Below, piece by piece: positions 11,952-20,182 of a DNA stretch of 64,000 nt (within the stretch, counting starts at the first letter, position 1; every line of letters begins with the position of its first letter). Made by a program: the position numbers and the translations under genes. Origin of the DNA: Polyangium sp. y55x31 (GTDB taxonomy: Bacteria > Myxococcota_A > Polyangia > Polyangiales > Polyangiaceae); contig NZ_JARZHG010000002.1 of NCBI RefSeq assembly GCF_029946505.1, positions 558,001 to 622,000 on the forward strand, read 5' to 3'. The notes beneath the pieces were generated by a model. It was not told the DNA's origin, did no database searches, and worked only from the letters and a program-made list of their open reading frames with translations.

Positions 11952-12122
11952 GTTTGTCACACTTTATACCGCCAAAAACCTGGCTCCGAGCAGGTTTCAC
12001 CGGGGACATGTGGGGGTTCGTCCTTGCCGCGCGACGTTCGGGTGAAGCCGCCCGGGCCATCTCTGGTTTTGCGTTCGTCCCGACCGGCCTCCGTGGTAGA
12101 CGCGGTACGGAGAGGGACAAAC

Positions 12123-15100
12123 ATGCGCAGGACCACGAAGCTGACCTTGATGGCATTCGCCCTCCTTTCGACCGGCACGGGGTGTGAGATCATCGCGTCG
12201 GTGGATCGGAGCCAGATCGACCAGTCGCCGGGCGCCGGCACGGGGGGCACCGGCGGCGTTGGCGGGATGGGCCCCGGCTCCGGCGGGATGGGCCCGGGCT
12301 CGGGCGGCATGGGCGGTGTCGGGGGTATGGGCGGCACCGGCGGTATGGGCGGTACCGGCGGTATGGGTGGCACCGGCGGTATGGGCGGCACCGGCGGCAT
12401 GGGTGGTGTCGGGGGTATGGGCGGCACCGGCGGCATGGGCGGTGTCGGGGGTATGGGCGGCACCGGCGGTATGGGTGGTACCGGCGGGATGGGCGGTGTC
12501 GGGGGTATGGGTGGTACCGGCGGTATGGGTGGTACCGGCGGTATGGGCGGCATGGGCGGCGCCGGTGGAATGGGCGGCGCCGGCGGAATGGGCGGCGCCG
12601 GTGGAATGGGCGGCGCCGGCGGTATGGGCGGCAGCGCCGGATGCACCACGAATGAATCGTGCGACGATTCGAACCCGTGTACGGACGATGTCTGCAATGT
12701 GGCGGCGGGCACGTGCCTGAACACGGACCTCGACGGCGTCCCCACCCCGGGCGTCACGCCCGCGATCGGGGATTGCAAGCAGCAGCTCTGCGTCCAGGGC
12801 GTGGACACGACCGTCAACGACGACGCCGATCTGCCCGACGACACCAACGAATGCACGAACGATTCCTGCTCGAACGGCGTGCCGACCCACACGAACGTGA
12901 TGTCCGGCGCGGCGTGCGGCGCCAGCATGAACCTGTTCTGCAACGGAATGGGCGCGTGCGTCGGCTGCGTGACCGCGAACGATTGCCAGGGTCAGGATAC
13001 GGCCTGCCAGACGCGCACCTGCACGTCGGGCGCTTGCGGCGTCAATAACGCGGCACAAGGGACCGCCGCGGGAGATCCGACGGACGGCGATTGCAAGCAT
13101 GACGTGTGCGACGGCAATGGCAACATCGTGGCCGCGGACGACGCCACGGATCTGCCGGCCGACGATAACAATGCCTGCACGGTGGCGGCGTGTGATCCGA
13201 CGAATGGGCCGGTCCAGAACCCGGTCAACATCAACGACAACAACGCCTGCACGACCGACGCGTGCGACCCGGTGACCGGCATTTCGCACGCGCCCGTCAC
13301 CCTCGACGACAACAACGCTTGCACGGCCGATGCCTGCGATCCGGTGACCGGCGTCTCGCACACGCCCGTCAACACCAATGACAACAACGCTTGCACGACG
13401 GACGCCTGCGACCCGGTGACCGGCGTTTCGCACGCACCCGTCAACATCAACGACAACAACGCTTGCACGGCGGACGCCTGCGATCCGGCGACCGGCGTCT
13501 CGCACACGCCCGTCACCATCGACGACAACAACGCTTGCACGGCCGACGCCTGCGATCCGGCGACCGGCGTCTCCCACACGAATCTGCCGGCGGGCACGGA
13601 TTGCGGCAATGGCAACCAGTGCAACGGCATGGGCCAGTGCGTCGGGTGCTCCGTGGCGGCGGATTGCCCCGGCCAGGTCACCGAGTGTGGCGCGCCGGTC
13701 TGCAATGCCGGCGTCTGCAGCATGACGTACGCGCCTTCGGGCACGCCGGTCGCGACGCAGGTGCCCGGCGATTGCACGACGTCCGTCTGCAATGGCATGG
13801 GCGGCACGACGACCGCGGCCGACAATGCCGACCTGCCGATCGACGGTAACCAGTGCACGCTCGACGTCTGCGACAACGGCATGCCGTCGAACCCGCCTGC
13901 GTCCGCGGGCACGGCGTGCAACCAGAATGGCGGCACGCAATGCGACAGCATGGGGATGTGCGTCGCGCCGGTGGCGCCGACGGTCGTCAGCACGACGCCG
14001 GCCGACGGGACGTTCGACGTCGCGGTTGGCTCGACGATCGCCGTCACGTTCAGCACCGCCATGAACCCGGCCACGCTGACGGCGACGACCGAGACCGGGG
14101 CGTGCACGGGGTCGATCCAGATCTCGACGGACAATTTTGCGTCGTGCCTCGGATTCGCGTCGGCCGCGCCTACGATGAGCATGGGCAACACGGTCGCGAC
14201 GCTGGTGCCTGCACCGGCGCTCTCGTATTACACGGCGTACAAGATCCGCGTGACGACGGGGGCGAAGAATGCATCGGGCACGCCGCTCGCCACCGCTTAC
14301 ACGTCGGTGGACGGGTTCTTGACGGCGGAGCCGACGGCGACCTCGTGCACGGGTTCGGTCGTGATCAGCCAGATCTACGGTGGAGGTGGATCCGCCAATG
14401 CACCGTTCACCCACGATTTCGTAGAGCTCCACAACCGCGGCGCGTCGACCGTGAGCGTCGCGGGCTGGAGCGTGCAGTATGGCGGAGCCACTGGATCGAG
14501 CTGGCAGGCCGTGAACCTGACTGGCTCGATCCCCGCGGGTGGGTATTACCTCGTGCAGTTCGGCTCGAACGGCGCGATCGGCAGTCCCCTCCCCACGCCC
14601 CAATCATCGAGCGGGACGAACATCGGCCAATCTGCTGGCAAGGTGGCCCTCGTCAACACGACGACTCCGCTCTCGGGCGCCAATCCGGCAGGCGCGCAGA
14701 TCCAGGACCTCGTGGGTTATGGCACGACCGCGAATTTCTACGAGGGGACGGGCCCGACGCCGGCCCCCTCCGTAGCGAACGCCGTCCATCGCCTCGGCTC
14801 CGGATGCACGGACACGAACCAAAATTCCCTAGATTTCACGGCGAACGCGCCGACGCCGCGCAACAACGCTAGCGCAGCGCTCGTTTGTACCTGCCCCCTC
14901 GTGGGGACGGTGAACGAGTCGGACGACGCGACGGAAATCGATTATTGCAAGATCCAGTTCCCGGCGAGCACCACCGTGGCCGCCGGTCAAATGAGCGAGA
15001 CGATCTACGGTCACGTCTACGACGCCGGCCTCACGGAGGCGGCCGGCGCGAATGCCGCCATCGTGGCCCAGCTCGGGTTCGGCCCCGCGAACGTGAACCC

Positions 15101-15338
15101 GACCACGCAGAGCGGGTACACGTTCGTCCCGGCGACGTTCAACGTCCAGGTGGGCAACGACGACGAATACCAGGCGACGCTCACCGCGCCCGCGACGCCC
15201 GGCACCTACCGCTACGTCTATCGCTTCAGCCACAACGCCGGGGCGAGCTGGACCTACTGCGACCTCAATGGCGCCGGCGCGAACGGCGGCCTGTCGTTCG
15301 AGTTCACCGAGCTGCCCATCCTCAGCGTCATCCCCTGA
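12123..15338 (+). CDS. Large repeat-rich lipoprotein: Gly-Met linker, Cys repeats, Ig-like and lamin-tail-like domains
   Basis: Outer-surface lipoprotein of unknown role, 1071 residues from ATG 12123 (GAGAGGG upstream). The signal peptide ends in a lipobox STGTGC (C21). Next comes a GGMGGTGGMGG-type linker (about 40-171), a Cys-rich region with six 24-residue units of the DNNACTADACDPVTG type (about 348-491), a second Cys-rich stretch, an SbsA/Big_5-like Ig fold (VVSTTPADGTFDVAVGSTIA, about 620-740), a lamin-tail-like domain (ISQIYGGGGS and DFVELHNRGASTVSVAGWSV, about 745-860) and a beta-rich C-terminal domain. Such architectures are common in myxobacterial surface proteins; adhesion or matrix binding is only a guess. 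Confidence 0.88.
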   Translation: MRRTTKLTLMAFALLSTGTGCEIIASVDRSQIDQSPGAGTGGTGGVGGMGPGSGGMGPGSGGMGGVGGMGGTGGMGGTGGMGGTGGMGGTGGMGGVGGMGGTGGMGGVGGMGGTGGMGGTGGMGGVGGMGGTGGMGGTGGMGGMGGAGGMGGAGGMGGAGGMGGAGGMGGSAGCTTNESCDDSNPCTDDVCNVAAGTCLNTDLDGVPTPGVTPAIGDCKQQLCVQGVDTTVNDDADLPDDTNECTNDSCSNGVPTHTNVMSGAACGASMNLFCNGMGACVGCVTANDCQGQDTACQTRTCTSGACGVNNAAQGTAAGDPTDGDCKHDVCDGNGNIVAADDATDLPADDNNACTVAACDPTNGPVQNPVNINDNNACTTDACDPVTGISHAPVTLDDNNACTADACDPVTGVSHTPVNTNDNNACTTDACDPVTGVSHAPVNINDNNACTADACDPATGVSHTPVTIDDNNACTADACDPATGVSHTNLPAGTDCGNGNQCNGMGQCVGCSVAADCPGQVTECGAPVCNAGVCSMTYAPSGTPVATQVPGDCTTSVCNGMGGTTTAADNADLPIDGNQCTLDVCDNGMPSNPPASAGTACNQNGGTQCDSMGMCVAPVAPTVVSTTPADGTFDVAVGSTIAVTFSTAMNPATLTATTETGACTGSIQISTDNFASCLGFASAAPTMSMGNTVATLVPAPALSYYTAYKIRVTTGAKNASGTPLATAYTSVDGFLTAEPTATSCTGSVVISQIYGGGGSANAPFTHDFVELHNRGASTVSVAGWSVQYGGATGSSWQAVNLTGSIPAGGYYLVQFGSNGAIGSPLPTPQSSSGTNIGQSAGKVALVNTTTPLSGANPAGAQIQDLVGYGTTANFYEGTGPTPAPSVANAVHRLGSGCTDTNQNSLDFTANAPTPRNNASAALVCTCPLVGTVNESDDATEIDYCKIQFPASTTVAAGQMSETIYGHVYDAGLTEAAGANAAIVAQLGFGPANVNPTTQSGYTFVPATFNVQVGNDDEYQATLTAPATPGTYRYVYRFSHNAGASWTYCDLNGAGANGGLSFEFTELPILSVIP
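12240..12636 (+). repeat. Low-complexity Gly-Met-Gly-Gly coding repeat
   Basis: About 400 bp of near-periodic GGC-GGT-ATG codons encoding GGMGGT and GGMGGV units, behind the lipobox of the protein at 12123-15338. It works as a flexible spacer lifting the folded domains off the membrane. It is prone to slippage and to assembly error, and it creates long spurious frames on both strands. Confidence 0.9.
13164..13595 (+). repeat. Six tandem 72-bp repeats encoding a 24-residue two-Cys unit
   Basis: In-frame units start at 13164, 13236, 13308, 13380, 13452 and 13524. Each encodes DNNACTxDACDPxTGxSHxPV followed by a short N/D-rich link; the first and last are degenerate. The two cysteines per unit suggest an intra-unit disulfide, and the Asp/Asn clusters could bind calcium. 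The middle units are nearly identical at DNA level, which points to recent expansion. Confidence 0.88.
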
Positions 15339-15353
15339 CGCCCACCCTTCCCG

Positions 15354-15382
15354 AGGAGGGCCCGCCTGGGCCCTCCTTCTTT
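15354..15382 (+). terminator. Rho-independent-like terminator
   Basis: Perfect 10-bp stem AGGAGGGCCC (15354-15363) / GGGCCCTCCT (15368-15377) with a GCCT loop, followed by TCTTT, 15 bp after the stop of the lipoprotein gene at 12123-15338. Confidence 0.75.
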
Positions 15383-15461
15383 CCGGACGAGCCCTTCTCT
15401 CCGCGTCGCCGATGGGCTATCCATCGTACTTCGCCGTATGCTTTTGCAGCGCGAGGGATCG

Positions 15462-16475
15462 ATGCGCAGAGACTTGCTCCGCCGTGCCCTGCTCCTCAGC
15501 TTCGCCACCCTGCCCGTCGCCGTCGCGGCGAGCCAGTTCGCCGCGGGTTGCGGCTCCCAAGAGCCCCCGGACGTCATTGGACAACCCACCTCGTCCTCTT
15601 CCTCCACCGGCTCCGGCGGTAACGGCGGTAACGGGGGCACCGGCGCCGCAAGCTCGGTCACCTCGGGCACGGGCGGCGCGGGCACGGGCGGCGCCGGGAG
15701 CGGCGGCATGGGCGGCGCCGGCGGCATGGGCGGCGTGGGAGGCATGGGCGGCGCCGCGAGCTCCAGCAGCAGCGGGATGTTCATCGACGACGCGGGCGCG
15801 AAGACGTGCCCCTCGGTCGCGAACACGCCGGCCATGGTCGCGGTGCCGGGCTGGGACGGGAAGTCCTATTGCATCGACGCCACCGAGGTGACGAACACGC
15901 ATTACGCGACCTGGCTCGAAACGAACCCGAGCGTCGCGGGCCAGAGCTCGGCCTGCGCCTCGAACCTCTCTTTCACGCCTTCCACCGGCGTCCCGGCGAA
16001 GGACGATTACCCGGTCGGATCCGTCGATTGGTGTGACGCCTTCGCGTTTTGCAAGGCCGCGGGCAAGCGCCTCTGCGGCCGCATCGGCGGCGGCCCGGCG
16101 CCGTATCTCGCGGACGACGACGCCTCGCGGAACCAATGGTACAGCGCGTGCAGCCACGGCGGCACGCGAGCGTATCCGTATGGACAGGCCTACGACGCGA
16201 ATGCCTGCAACGTGAAAGACGCGGCCTACGGCGCGATTTTGCCCGTGGGCACGCTCCCGGGCTGCGAGGGCGGGTTCGAGGGGCTCGTCGACATGAGCGG
16301 CAACGTGTGGGAATGGGAGGATTCGTGCATCCCCGGCGACGCCGGCGTGGACACTTGTCGTCGCCGCGGCGGATCCTTTTCGAGCTCGGCCGACAACGTC
16401 GATTGTGATGTCTCGAGCGCGCGGCCGCGGAACGCCGCCGAGGCGAACACGGGCTTCCGATGCTGCGCCGATTGA
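15462..16475 (+). CDS. SUMF1/FGE-fold lipoprotein, copy 1
   Basis: Secreted lipoprotein with a formylglycine-generating-enzyme-like fold, 337 residues. Start chosen at ATG 15462 because it opens the signal peptide MRRDLLRRALLLSFATLPVA that ends in a lipobox QFAAGC (C30); ATG 15438 is possible. A Gly/Ser-rich linker (about 45-105) precedes the SUMF1 domain: YCIDATEVTN, WCDAFAFCKAAGKRLCGRIG, DMSGNVWEWEDSC, RRRGGSFSSS and NTGFRCC are all hallmarks. The CxxxxC pair that FGE uses for catalysis after GGSY is absent (GGSFSSSADNVDC), so it is probably not a sulfatase activator. Its 3' end overlaps the next paralog by 16 bp. First gene of a four-lipoprotein run. Confidence 0.85.
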   Translation: MRRDLLRRALLLSFATLPVAVAASQFAAGCGSQEPPDVIGQPTSSSSSTGSGGNGGNGGTGAASSVTSGTGGAGTGGAGSGGMGGAGGMGGVGGMGGAASSSSSGMFIDDAGAKTCPSVANTPAMVAVPGWDGKSYCIDATEVTNTHYATWLETNPSVAGQSSACASNLSFTPSTGVPAKDDYPVGSVDWCDAFAFCKAAGKRLCGRIGGGPAPYLADDDASRNQWYSACSHGGTRAYPYGQAYDANACNVKDAAYGAILPVGTLPGCEGGFEGLVDMSGNVWEWEDSCIPGDAGVDTCRRRGGSFSSSADNVDCDVSSARPRNAAEANTGFRCCAD

Positions 16476-17263
16476 GCTTCGTGGCCTCCACGCTCGGGCT
16501 GGTCGCCGCCGTCGCGGGCTGCGAGGGCGGGACCGAATCGAGCGGCGGGACGACGGGCGTGTTCGTCGACGACGCGGGCGCCTTGACGTGCCCCGACGTC
16601 CCCGGGACCTCGCCCATGGTCGCGCTCGGCGGCTGGGACGGCCGGGCGTATTGCATCGACACGATCGAGGTGACGAACGCGCAGTATGCGGCGTGGCTCG
16701 AGACGTCCCCGGACACGAGCGGGCAGCGCCCCGATTGCGCCGGGAACACGACGTTCGTCCCTGCACCGGGGCCGCCGCCGAAGAACGACTATCCCGTCGT
16801 GAACGTGGATTTCTGCGACGCGGTCGCTTTCTGCGCGGCCTTCGGAAAACACCTCTGCGGGCGCATCACCGGCGGGCCCACGCCTTATTTCGGGCACGAC
16901 GATCCAGCGCAGAGCCAGTGGTTCAGCGCGTGCACGCACGGCGGTGCGATGCCGTTTCCCTACGGTTCGACGTACGATCCGAACGCGTGCAATGGCGCCG
17001 ACGCGAAGTACGGGGCGCCGCTCGTGGCGTTCGTGCTGCCGGACTGCGGCGGCGGTTCGCCCGGGATCGTCGACATGAGCGGCAACGTGTGGGAATGGGA
17101 AGACGCCTGCATTCCGGGCGACAGCGGCGTCCCCGAGTGCCGGCGGCGCGGCGGATCGTTTTCGAGCTCGGCAAAGTACATGGGCTGCGATGCGAGGAGC
17201 GCGCGGCCCATCGATGCCGCCGAGGACAATACGGGCTTCCGTTGTTGCGCGGGTGGCGGATGA
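16460..17263 (+). CDS. SUMF1/FGE-fold lipoprotein, copy 2
   Basis: Tandem paralog of the preceding gene, 267 residues, starting inside its last codons (16-bp overlap, different frame), so translation is probably coupled. Signal peptide MLRRLSFVASTLGLVAAVAG with lipobox VAGC (C21), but a shorter linker than copy 1. The SUMF1 domain aligns throughout: VFVDDAGALTCPDVPG, GGWDGRAYCIDTIEVTNAQY, FCDAVAFCAAFGKHLCGRIT, MSGNVWEWEDACIPGDSGV and DNTGFRCC. The cysteines are conserved with copy 1 and are probably disulfides. As in copy 1 the FGE catalytic cysteines are missing. Function unknown; a structural or ligand-binding role at the envelope is inferred. Confidence 0.85.
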   Translation: MLRRLSFVASTLGLVAAVAGCEGGTESSGGTTGVFVDDAGALTCPDVPGTSPMVALGGWDGRAYCIDTIEVTNAQYAAWLETSPDTSGQRPDCAGNTTFVPAPGPPPKNDYPVVNVDFCDAVAFCAAFGKHLCGRITGGPTPYFGHDDPAQSQWFSACTHGGAMPFPYGSTYDPNACNGADAKYGAPLVAFVLPDCGGGSPGIVDMSGNVWEWEDACIPGDSGVPECRRRGGSFSSSAKYMGCDARSARPIDAAEDNTGFRCCAGGG

Positions 17264-18243
17264 ACCGGGCCGTCGTTCCGCTCCTCTTCGCCTGTTTCAC
17301 CGGTTGTGGCGGCAGCAGCGAAGGGCTGCCCCTCTCGCCACGAGCGCCGGCCACGCCGCCCGCGCAATCCCCCGAGACGCCCTCCGAGCCAACGAACGCG
17401 GAGGACGACGAAAAATCCGCCTGGCGGCCCGGCCGATTCATGACCCAGGCCGTCGGACGCGTGACGGGCGCCGCGCAACGGTTCGAGCAGCAATCGCGCT
17501 TCGGCTTCGACGAAGACGCCTCTTGTGTGCTCGGCGCCTTCCTCGAAAATGGACGCGAGGTATCGGTCACGCGCCCGCTCCGGGCCGGCGTGAGGTACGT
17601 CATCCTCGGCGGAGGCTCGGATGGCGTGGAGGATCTCGACCTCGCCGTGGAGAGCCCCGAAGGCAGGGTCGTCGCGGCCGATACGATGGATGACGCGCAG
17701 CCAGTCGTCGAGCTCACGCCGCCGAAGGAGGGCAAATACCGCATTCGCCTGGCGAACGCGAAAAAAGGCGAAGGCGGCGGGTTTGGCGTCGTCGCGATCA
17801 TGCGCGAGGGAGGCCTCTCGATCCCGGTGAACCGTTTCGTCGAGTCCTTCGGCCGCACCCTCTCGAATGCGGCGCAGGCCTCGCACCTCGTCGCGCGGCG
17901 GATGAAGGGCTCGCAGGGCCTCGCGTTCCACGCCGACGGCGAGTGGTCGTTCTTCGGAACGATCCTCGCCGAGGAGGAGAACATACGGACGGGCGGACTC
18001 GAGCTCGAAGCGCCGCTCAGCGTGATCCTCGCGGGCGCCGATGCAGCGGCCGACGACGTGAATCTAGAGGTCCTCGACGCGACGACGAACGAGATCGCGG
18101 GCCGCGACGATGCCGACGACGCGGCGCCCGTCGTCGCGCTCGAACCCACGAAAGGGCACACGTACAAAGTCTCGGTCGCGAACGTGAAGGGCCGCGGGAC
18201 CTCGCTCGTGACGATGCTCGTGCTCGACCTCGACGTCCCGTGA
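17260..18243 (+). CDS. Lipoprotein with two PPC-like beta domains
   Basis: Unrecognised exported protein of 327 residues. ATG 17260 overlaps the upstream stop (ATGA); the frame is open back to 16405 but that part is antisense-like noise inside the SUMF1 genes. Lipobox CFTGC (C16) follows a short signal. A Pro/Glu-rich linker (about 20-55) leads to two related beta-sandwich modules, each with strand LxVE/LxVLD, an Asp cluster and a closing xYRIRLAN or TYKVSVAN strand (about 95-185 and 225-325). This pattern resembles the bacterial pre-peptidase C-terminal (PPC) fold. It is co-transcribed with the two SUMF1 lipoproteins, so it may act in the same surface complex. Confidence 0.75.
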   Translation: MNRAVVPLLFACFTGCGGSSEGLPLSPRAPATPPAQSPETPSEPTNAEDDEKSAWRPGRFMTQAVGRVTGAAQRFEQQSRFGFDEDASCVLGAFLENGREVSVTRPLRAGVRYVILGGGSDGVEDLDLAVESPEGRVVAADTMDDAQPVVELTPPKEGKYRIRLANAKKGEGGGFGVVAIMREGGLSIPVNRFVESFGRTLSNAAQASHLVARRMKGSQGLAFHADGEWSFFGTILAEEENIRTGGLELEAPLSVILAGADAAADDVNLEVLDATTNEIAGRDDADDAAPVVALEPTKGHTYKVSVANVKGRGTSLVTMLVLDLDVP

Positions 18244-18325
18244 CGAGCGGCGCGGCTCGGGGTATAGCTTGCCCGCCGTGGCTCCCGGGAAGATCTCCGC
18301 GCCGCCCACGCGTCCTTCGTGCCGC

Positions 18326-19465
18326 ATGTCGCCCCTCGTCGTGTCCTCGATCCGCCGCGCCGCCCCTGCGCTCCTCGCCTCGGCCCTCGCCGCGTGCTCG
18401 TCCGCCGAGAGCAGCGAGAACGAAGCCGCGCCGGCCTCGTCCCTCGCCGCCCCGCCCGCCTCCGTGAGCGCCGCGCCCGCGCCTCCCGCAAAGGAGCCCG
18501 CGCCGCCCGCCCCGAAGGTATTCGCGCCCCTGCCGCCGATGCCGGATGAAGAGCTGTATCCGGACACGATCGAGCAGCAACGCGAGGCGCTCTTCCGGCG
18601 CATGGTCTCGATGCTCCACGTCACGGACGAGCAAATGGCCGCGGTGCGCGCCATTTTCGATCGATCGCCGGTGCTCGGCCAGGGCAACCCCAAGGTCACG
18701 AAATACCCGATGACCCGCAAGGAATGCCGCGAAGCGCGGAACACGGCCGGGGGATTCGAGCAGGACGAACCCGCGTGCGGCGCGCCGTTCATGACGCCGA
18801 TCTACGACGCGCTCGCCGGCGAAAAGGAGGCGGACGCGCGGGTCTGTATCGATCGGTACGAGTTTCCCGGCATTCCGTGCGAGCACCCGGTCACGGGCCC
18901 GACGGCGAAGGAGGCGGCCGAGCTCTGCGCGGCGATCGGAAAGAGGCTCTGCGACGCGCACGAATGGGAGGGCGCGTGCGCGGGCGCGGTGCACGCGCCG
19001 GAGGTCGAGTATTCGTTCGGCAAGCCGCGCAAGGAATCGAAGGATCTGCACAACCGCGATCGGGAGATCGTCTGGGCGTACGGGCGCGAGAAGGACCATT
19101 CGAAGTGCGCGACGAAGAGCCGCAAGACGAAGGGGTGCACGTCGAGCGGATGGAAGCGCTGCGGGACGAATTCGTTCCCGGCTGGATCGTTCCCGGAGTG
19201 CAAGAGCCCGTTCGGCGTGTACGATCAGCATGGGAACGTGGCCGAGCACATGAACTTACCGCTCCGCCCCGAGGAGATGACGAGCCACGGGGGCACGGGT
19301 CAGACCGAGATGAAAGGGAGCTGGTTCATCTTCTCGGACTTCGAGGCGCACCCGGACGATTGCCGGTGGCGCGCGCCCGACTGGCACGGCACTCGCGTGA
19401 CGGATCCCAACAGCCACGGCAATTACCACCTCGGTTTTCGCTGCTGCAAATCGATCGGGAAATGA
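18326..19465 (+). CDS. SUMF1-fold lipoprotein, diverged copy 3
   Basis: Third SUMF1-type lipoprotein of the cluster, 379 residues from ATG 18326. The start is chosen because MSPLVVSSIRRAAPALLASA runs into the lipobox ALAAC (C24); TTG 18269 would add 19 residues. A Pro/Ala-rich linker (about 30-80) precedes the domain. Family marks are VCIDRYEFPGIPCEHPVTGP, EAAELCAAIGKRLCDAHEWE, VYDQHGNVAEHMNLP and NYHLGFRCC. It is diverged from copies 1 and 2, contains extra Cys residues and a Lys-rich insert (about 235-275), and again lacks the FGE catalytic CxxxxC. It is separated from the PPC-like gene by 82 bp, so it could have its own promoter. Confidence 0.8.
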   Translation: MSPLVVSSIRRAAPALLASALAACSSAESSENEAAPASSLAAPPASVSAAPAPPAKEPAPPAPKVFAPLPPMPDEELYPDTIEQQREALFRRMVSMLHVTDEQMAAVRAIFDRSPVLGQGNPKVTKYPMTRKECREARNTAGGFEQDEPACGAPFMTPIYDALAGEKEADARVCIDRYEFPGIPCEHPVTGPTAKEAAELCAAIGKRLCDAHEWEGACAGAVHAPEVEYSFGKPRKESKDLHNRDREIVWAYGREKDHSKCATKSRKTKGCTSSGWKRCGTNSFPAGSFPECKSPFGVYDQHGNVAEHMNLPLRPEEMTSHGGTGQTEMKGSWFIFSDFEAHPDDCRWRAPDWHGTRVTDPNSHGNYHLGFRCCKSIGK

Positions 19466-19492
19466 CGGAGAAGCCGTGCTAGACCCCACGGC

Positions 19493-20182
19493 ATGCGAGT
19501 CGTGATCACTGGAGCGAACCGAGGCATCGGCCTCGAGCTCGCCCGTAGGTATCTGGAGCGCGGCGACCACGTCGACGCCGGTGTCCGAAACCCCGAATCC
19601 GCCCACGATCTCGCCGCGCTCGGCCAGGGAGCGGGCGGGCGGCTGCGGGTGTTCGCCTGCGACGTCGCGGACGATACGAGCGTGCGGGCCTTCGCCGCCG
19701 CGATCGGCGACGTGGCGGTGGACGTGCTCATCAACAATGCGGGCGTGATGGGCAAATGGCTTTCACTCGAGGACCTCGATTTCGAGGACGTGACGCGGAC
19801 CTTCGACACGAACGCCGTGGGAGCGCTGCGCGTCACGTCGGCGCTGCTCCCGCACCTCCGGAAGAGCTCGGTGCGCAAAGTCGTGAACATGTCGAGCCGC
19901 ATGGGCTCCATCGCCGAGAACACGGACGGCGGGGCGTACGCCTATCGCACGTCGAAGGCGGGGCTGAACATGGCCACGAAATCGATGGCGATCGACCTGC
20001 GGGGCGAGGATTTCACGGTCGTCGCCCTCCACCCGGACTGGGTGAAGACCGATATGGGCGGGCCGGACGCGCCGATGTCCGTCGAGGAGTCGGTCACCGG
20101 CATCATGAAGCTCGTCGATCGCCTGTCCCGCGCCGAATCGGGCGGCTTCTACCATTTCCGCGGCGATCCCATTCCGTGGTAA
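19493..20182 (+). CDS. Short-chain dehydrogenase/reductase
   Basis: NAD(P)-dependent oxidoreductase of the classical SDR family, 229 residues. The Rossmann glycine motif TGANRGIG sits at residues 6-13, the NNAG motif (INNAGVMG) near residue 82, and the catalytic Y151-x3-K155 (YRTSKAG) follows the active-site Ser region (VNMSSRMGS). The C-terminal HPDWVKTDMGG loop is typical of the carbonyl-reductase-like branch. The ATG at 19493 lies 27 bp after the SUMF1 gene stop, with only a weak ribosome site. Its stop touches the stop of the convergent gene at 20183 with no space for a separate terminator. Substrate not predictable. Confidence 0.9.
   Translation: MRVVITGANRGIGLELARRYLERGDHVDAGVRNPESAHDLAALGQGAGGRLRVFACDVADDTSVRAFAAAIGDVAVDVLINNAGVMGKWLSLEDLDFEDVTRTFDTNAVGALRVTSALLPHLRKSSVRKVVNMSSRMGSIAENTDGGAYAYRTSKAGLNMATKSMAIDLRGEDFTVVALHPDWVKTDMGGPDAPMSVEESVTGIMKLVDRLSRAESGGFYHFRGDPIPW

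Noticed and set aside
11952-12122. CACTTTATACC near 11960 as a -10 promoter element
   Set aside because: No -35 at a usable distance upstream.
12240-13595. Repeat array considered as CRISPR
   Set aside because: Units are in frame, directly abutting and encode protein; no spacers of unique sequence and no cas genes.
11997-14603. 868-codon minus-strand frame opposite the repeat lipoprotein
   Set aside because: Its low-complexity Ala-His-Thr repeats are the antisense of the GGM linker.
16405-17259. Extension of the PPC-like lipoprotein frame upstream to 16405
   Set aside because: The extra 285 residues are Arg-rich and overlap both SUMF1 genes; ATG 17260 opens a proper lipoprotein signal.
15462-17263. 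SUMF1 genes as true formylglycine-generating enzymes
   Set aside because: The catalytic CxxxxC after GGSY is missing, both are lipoproteins and no sulfatase is nearby.
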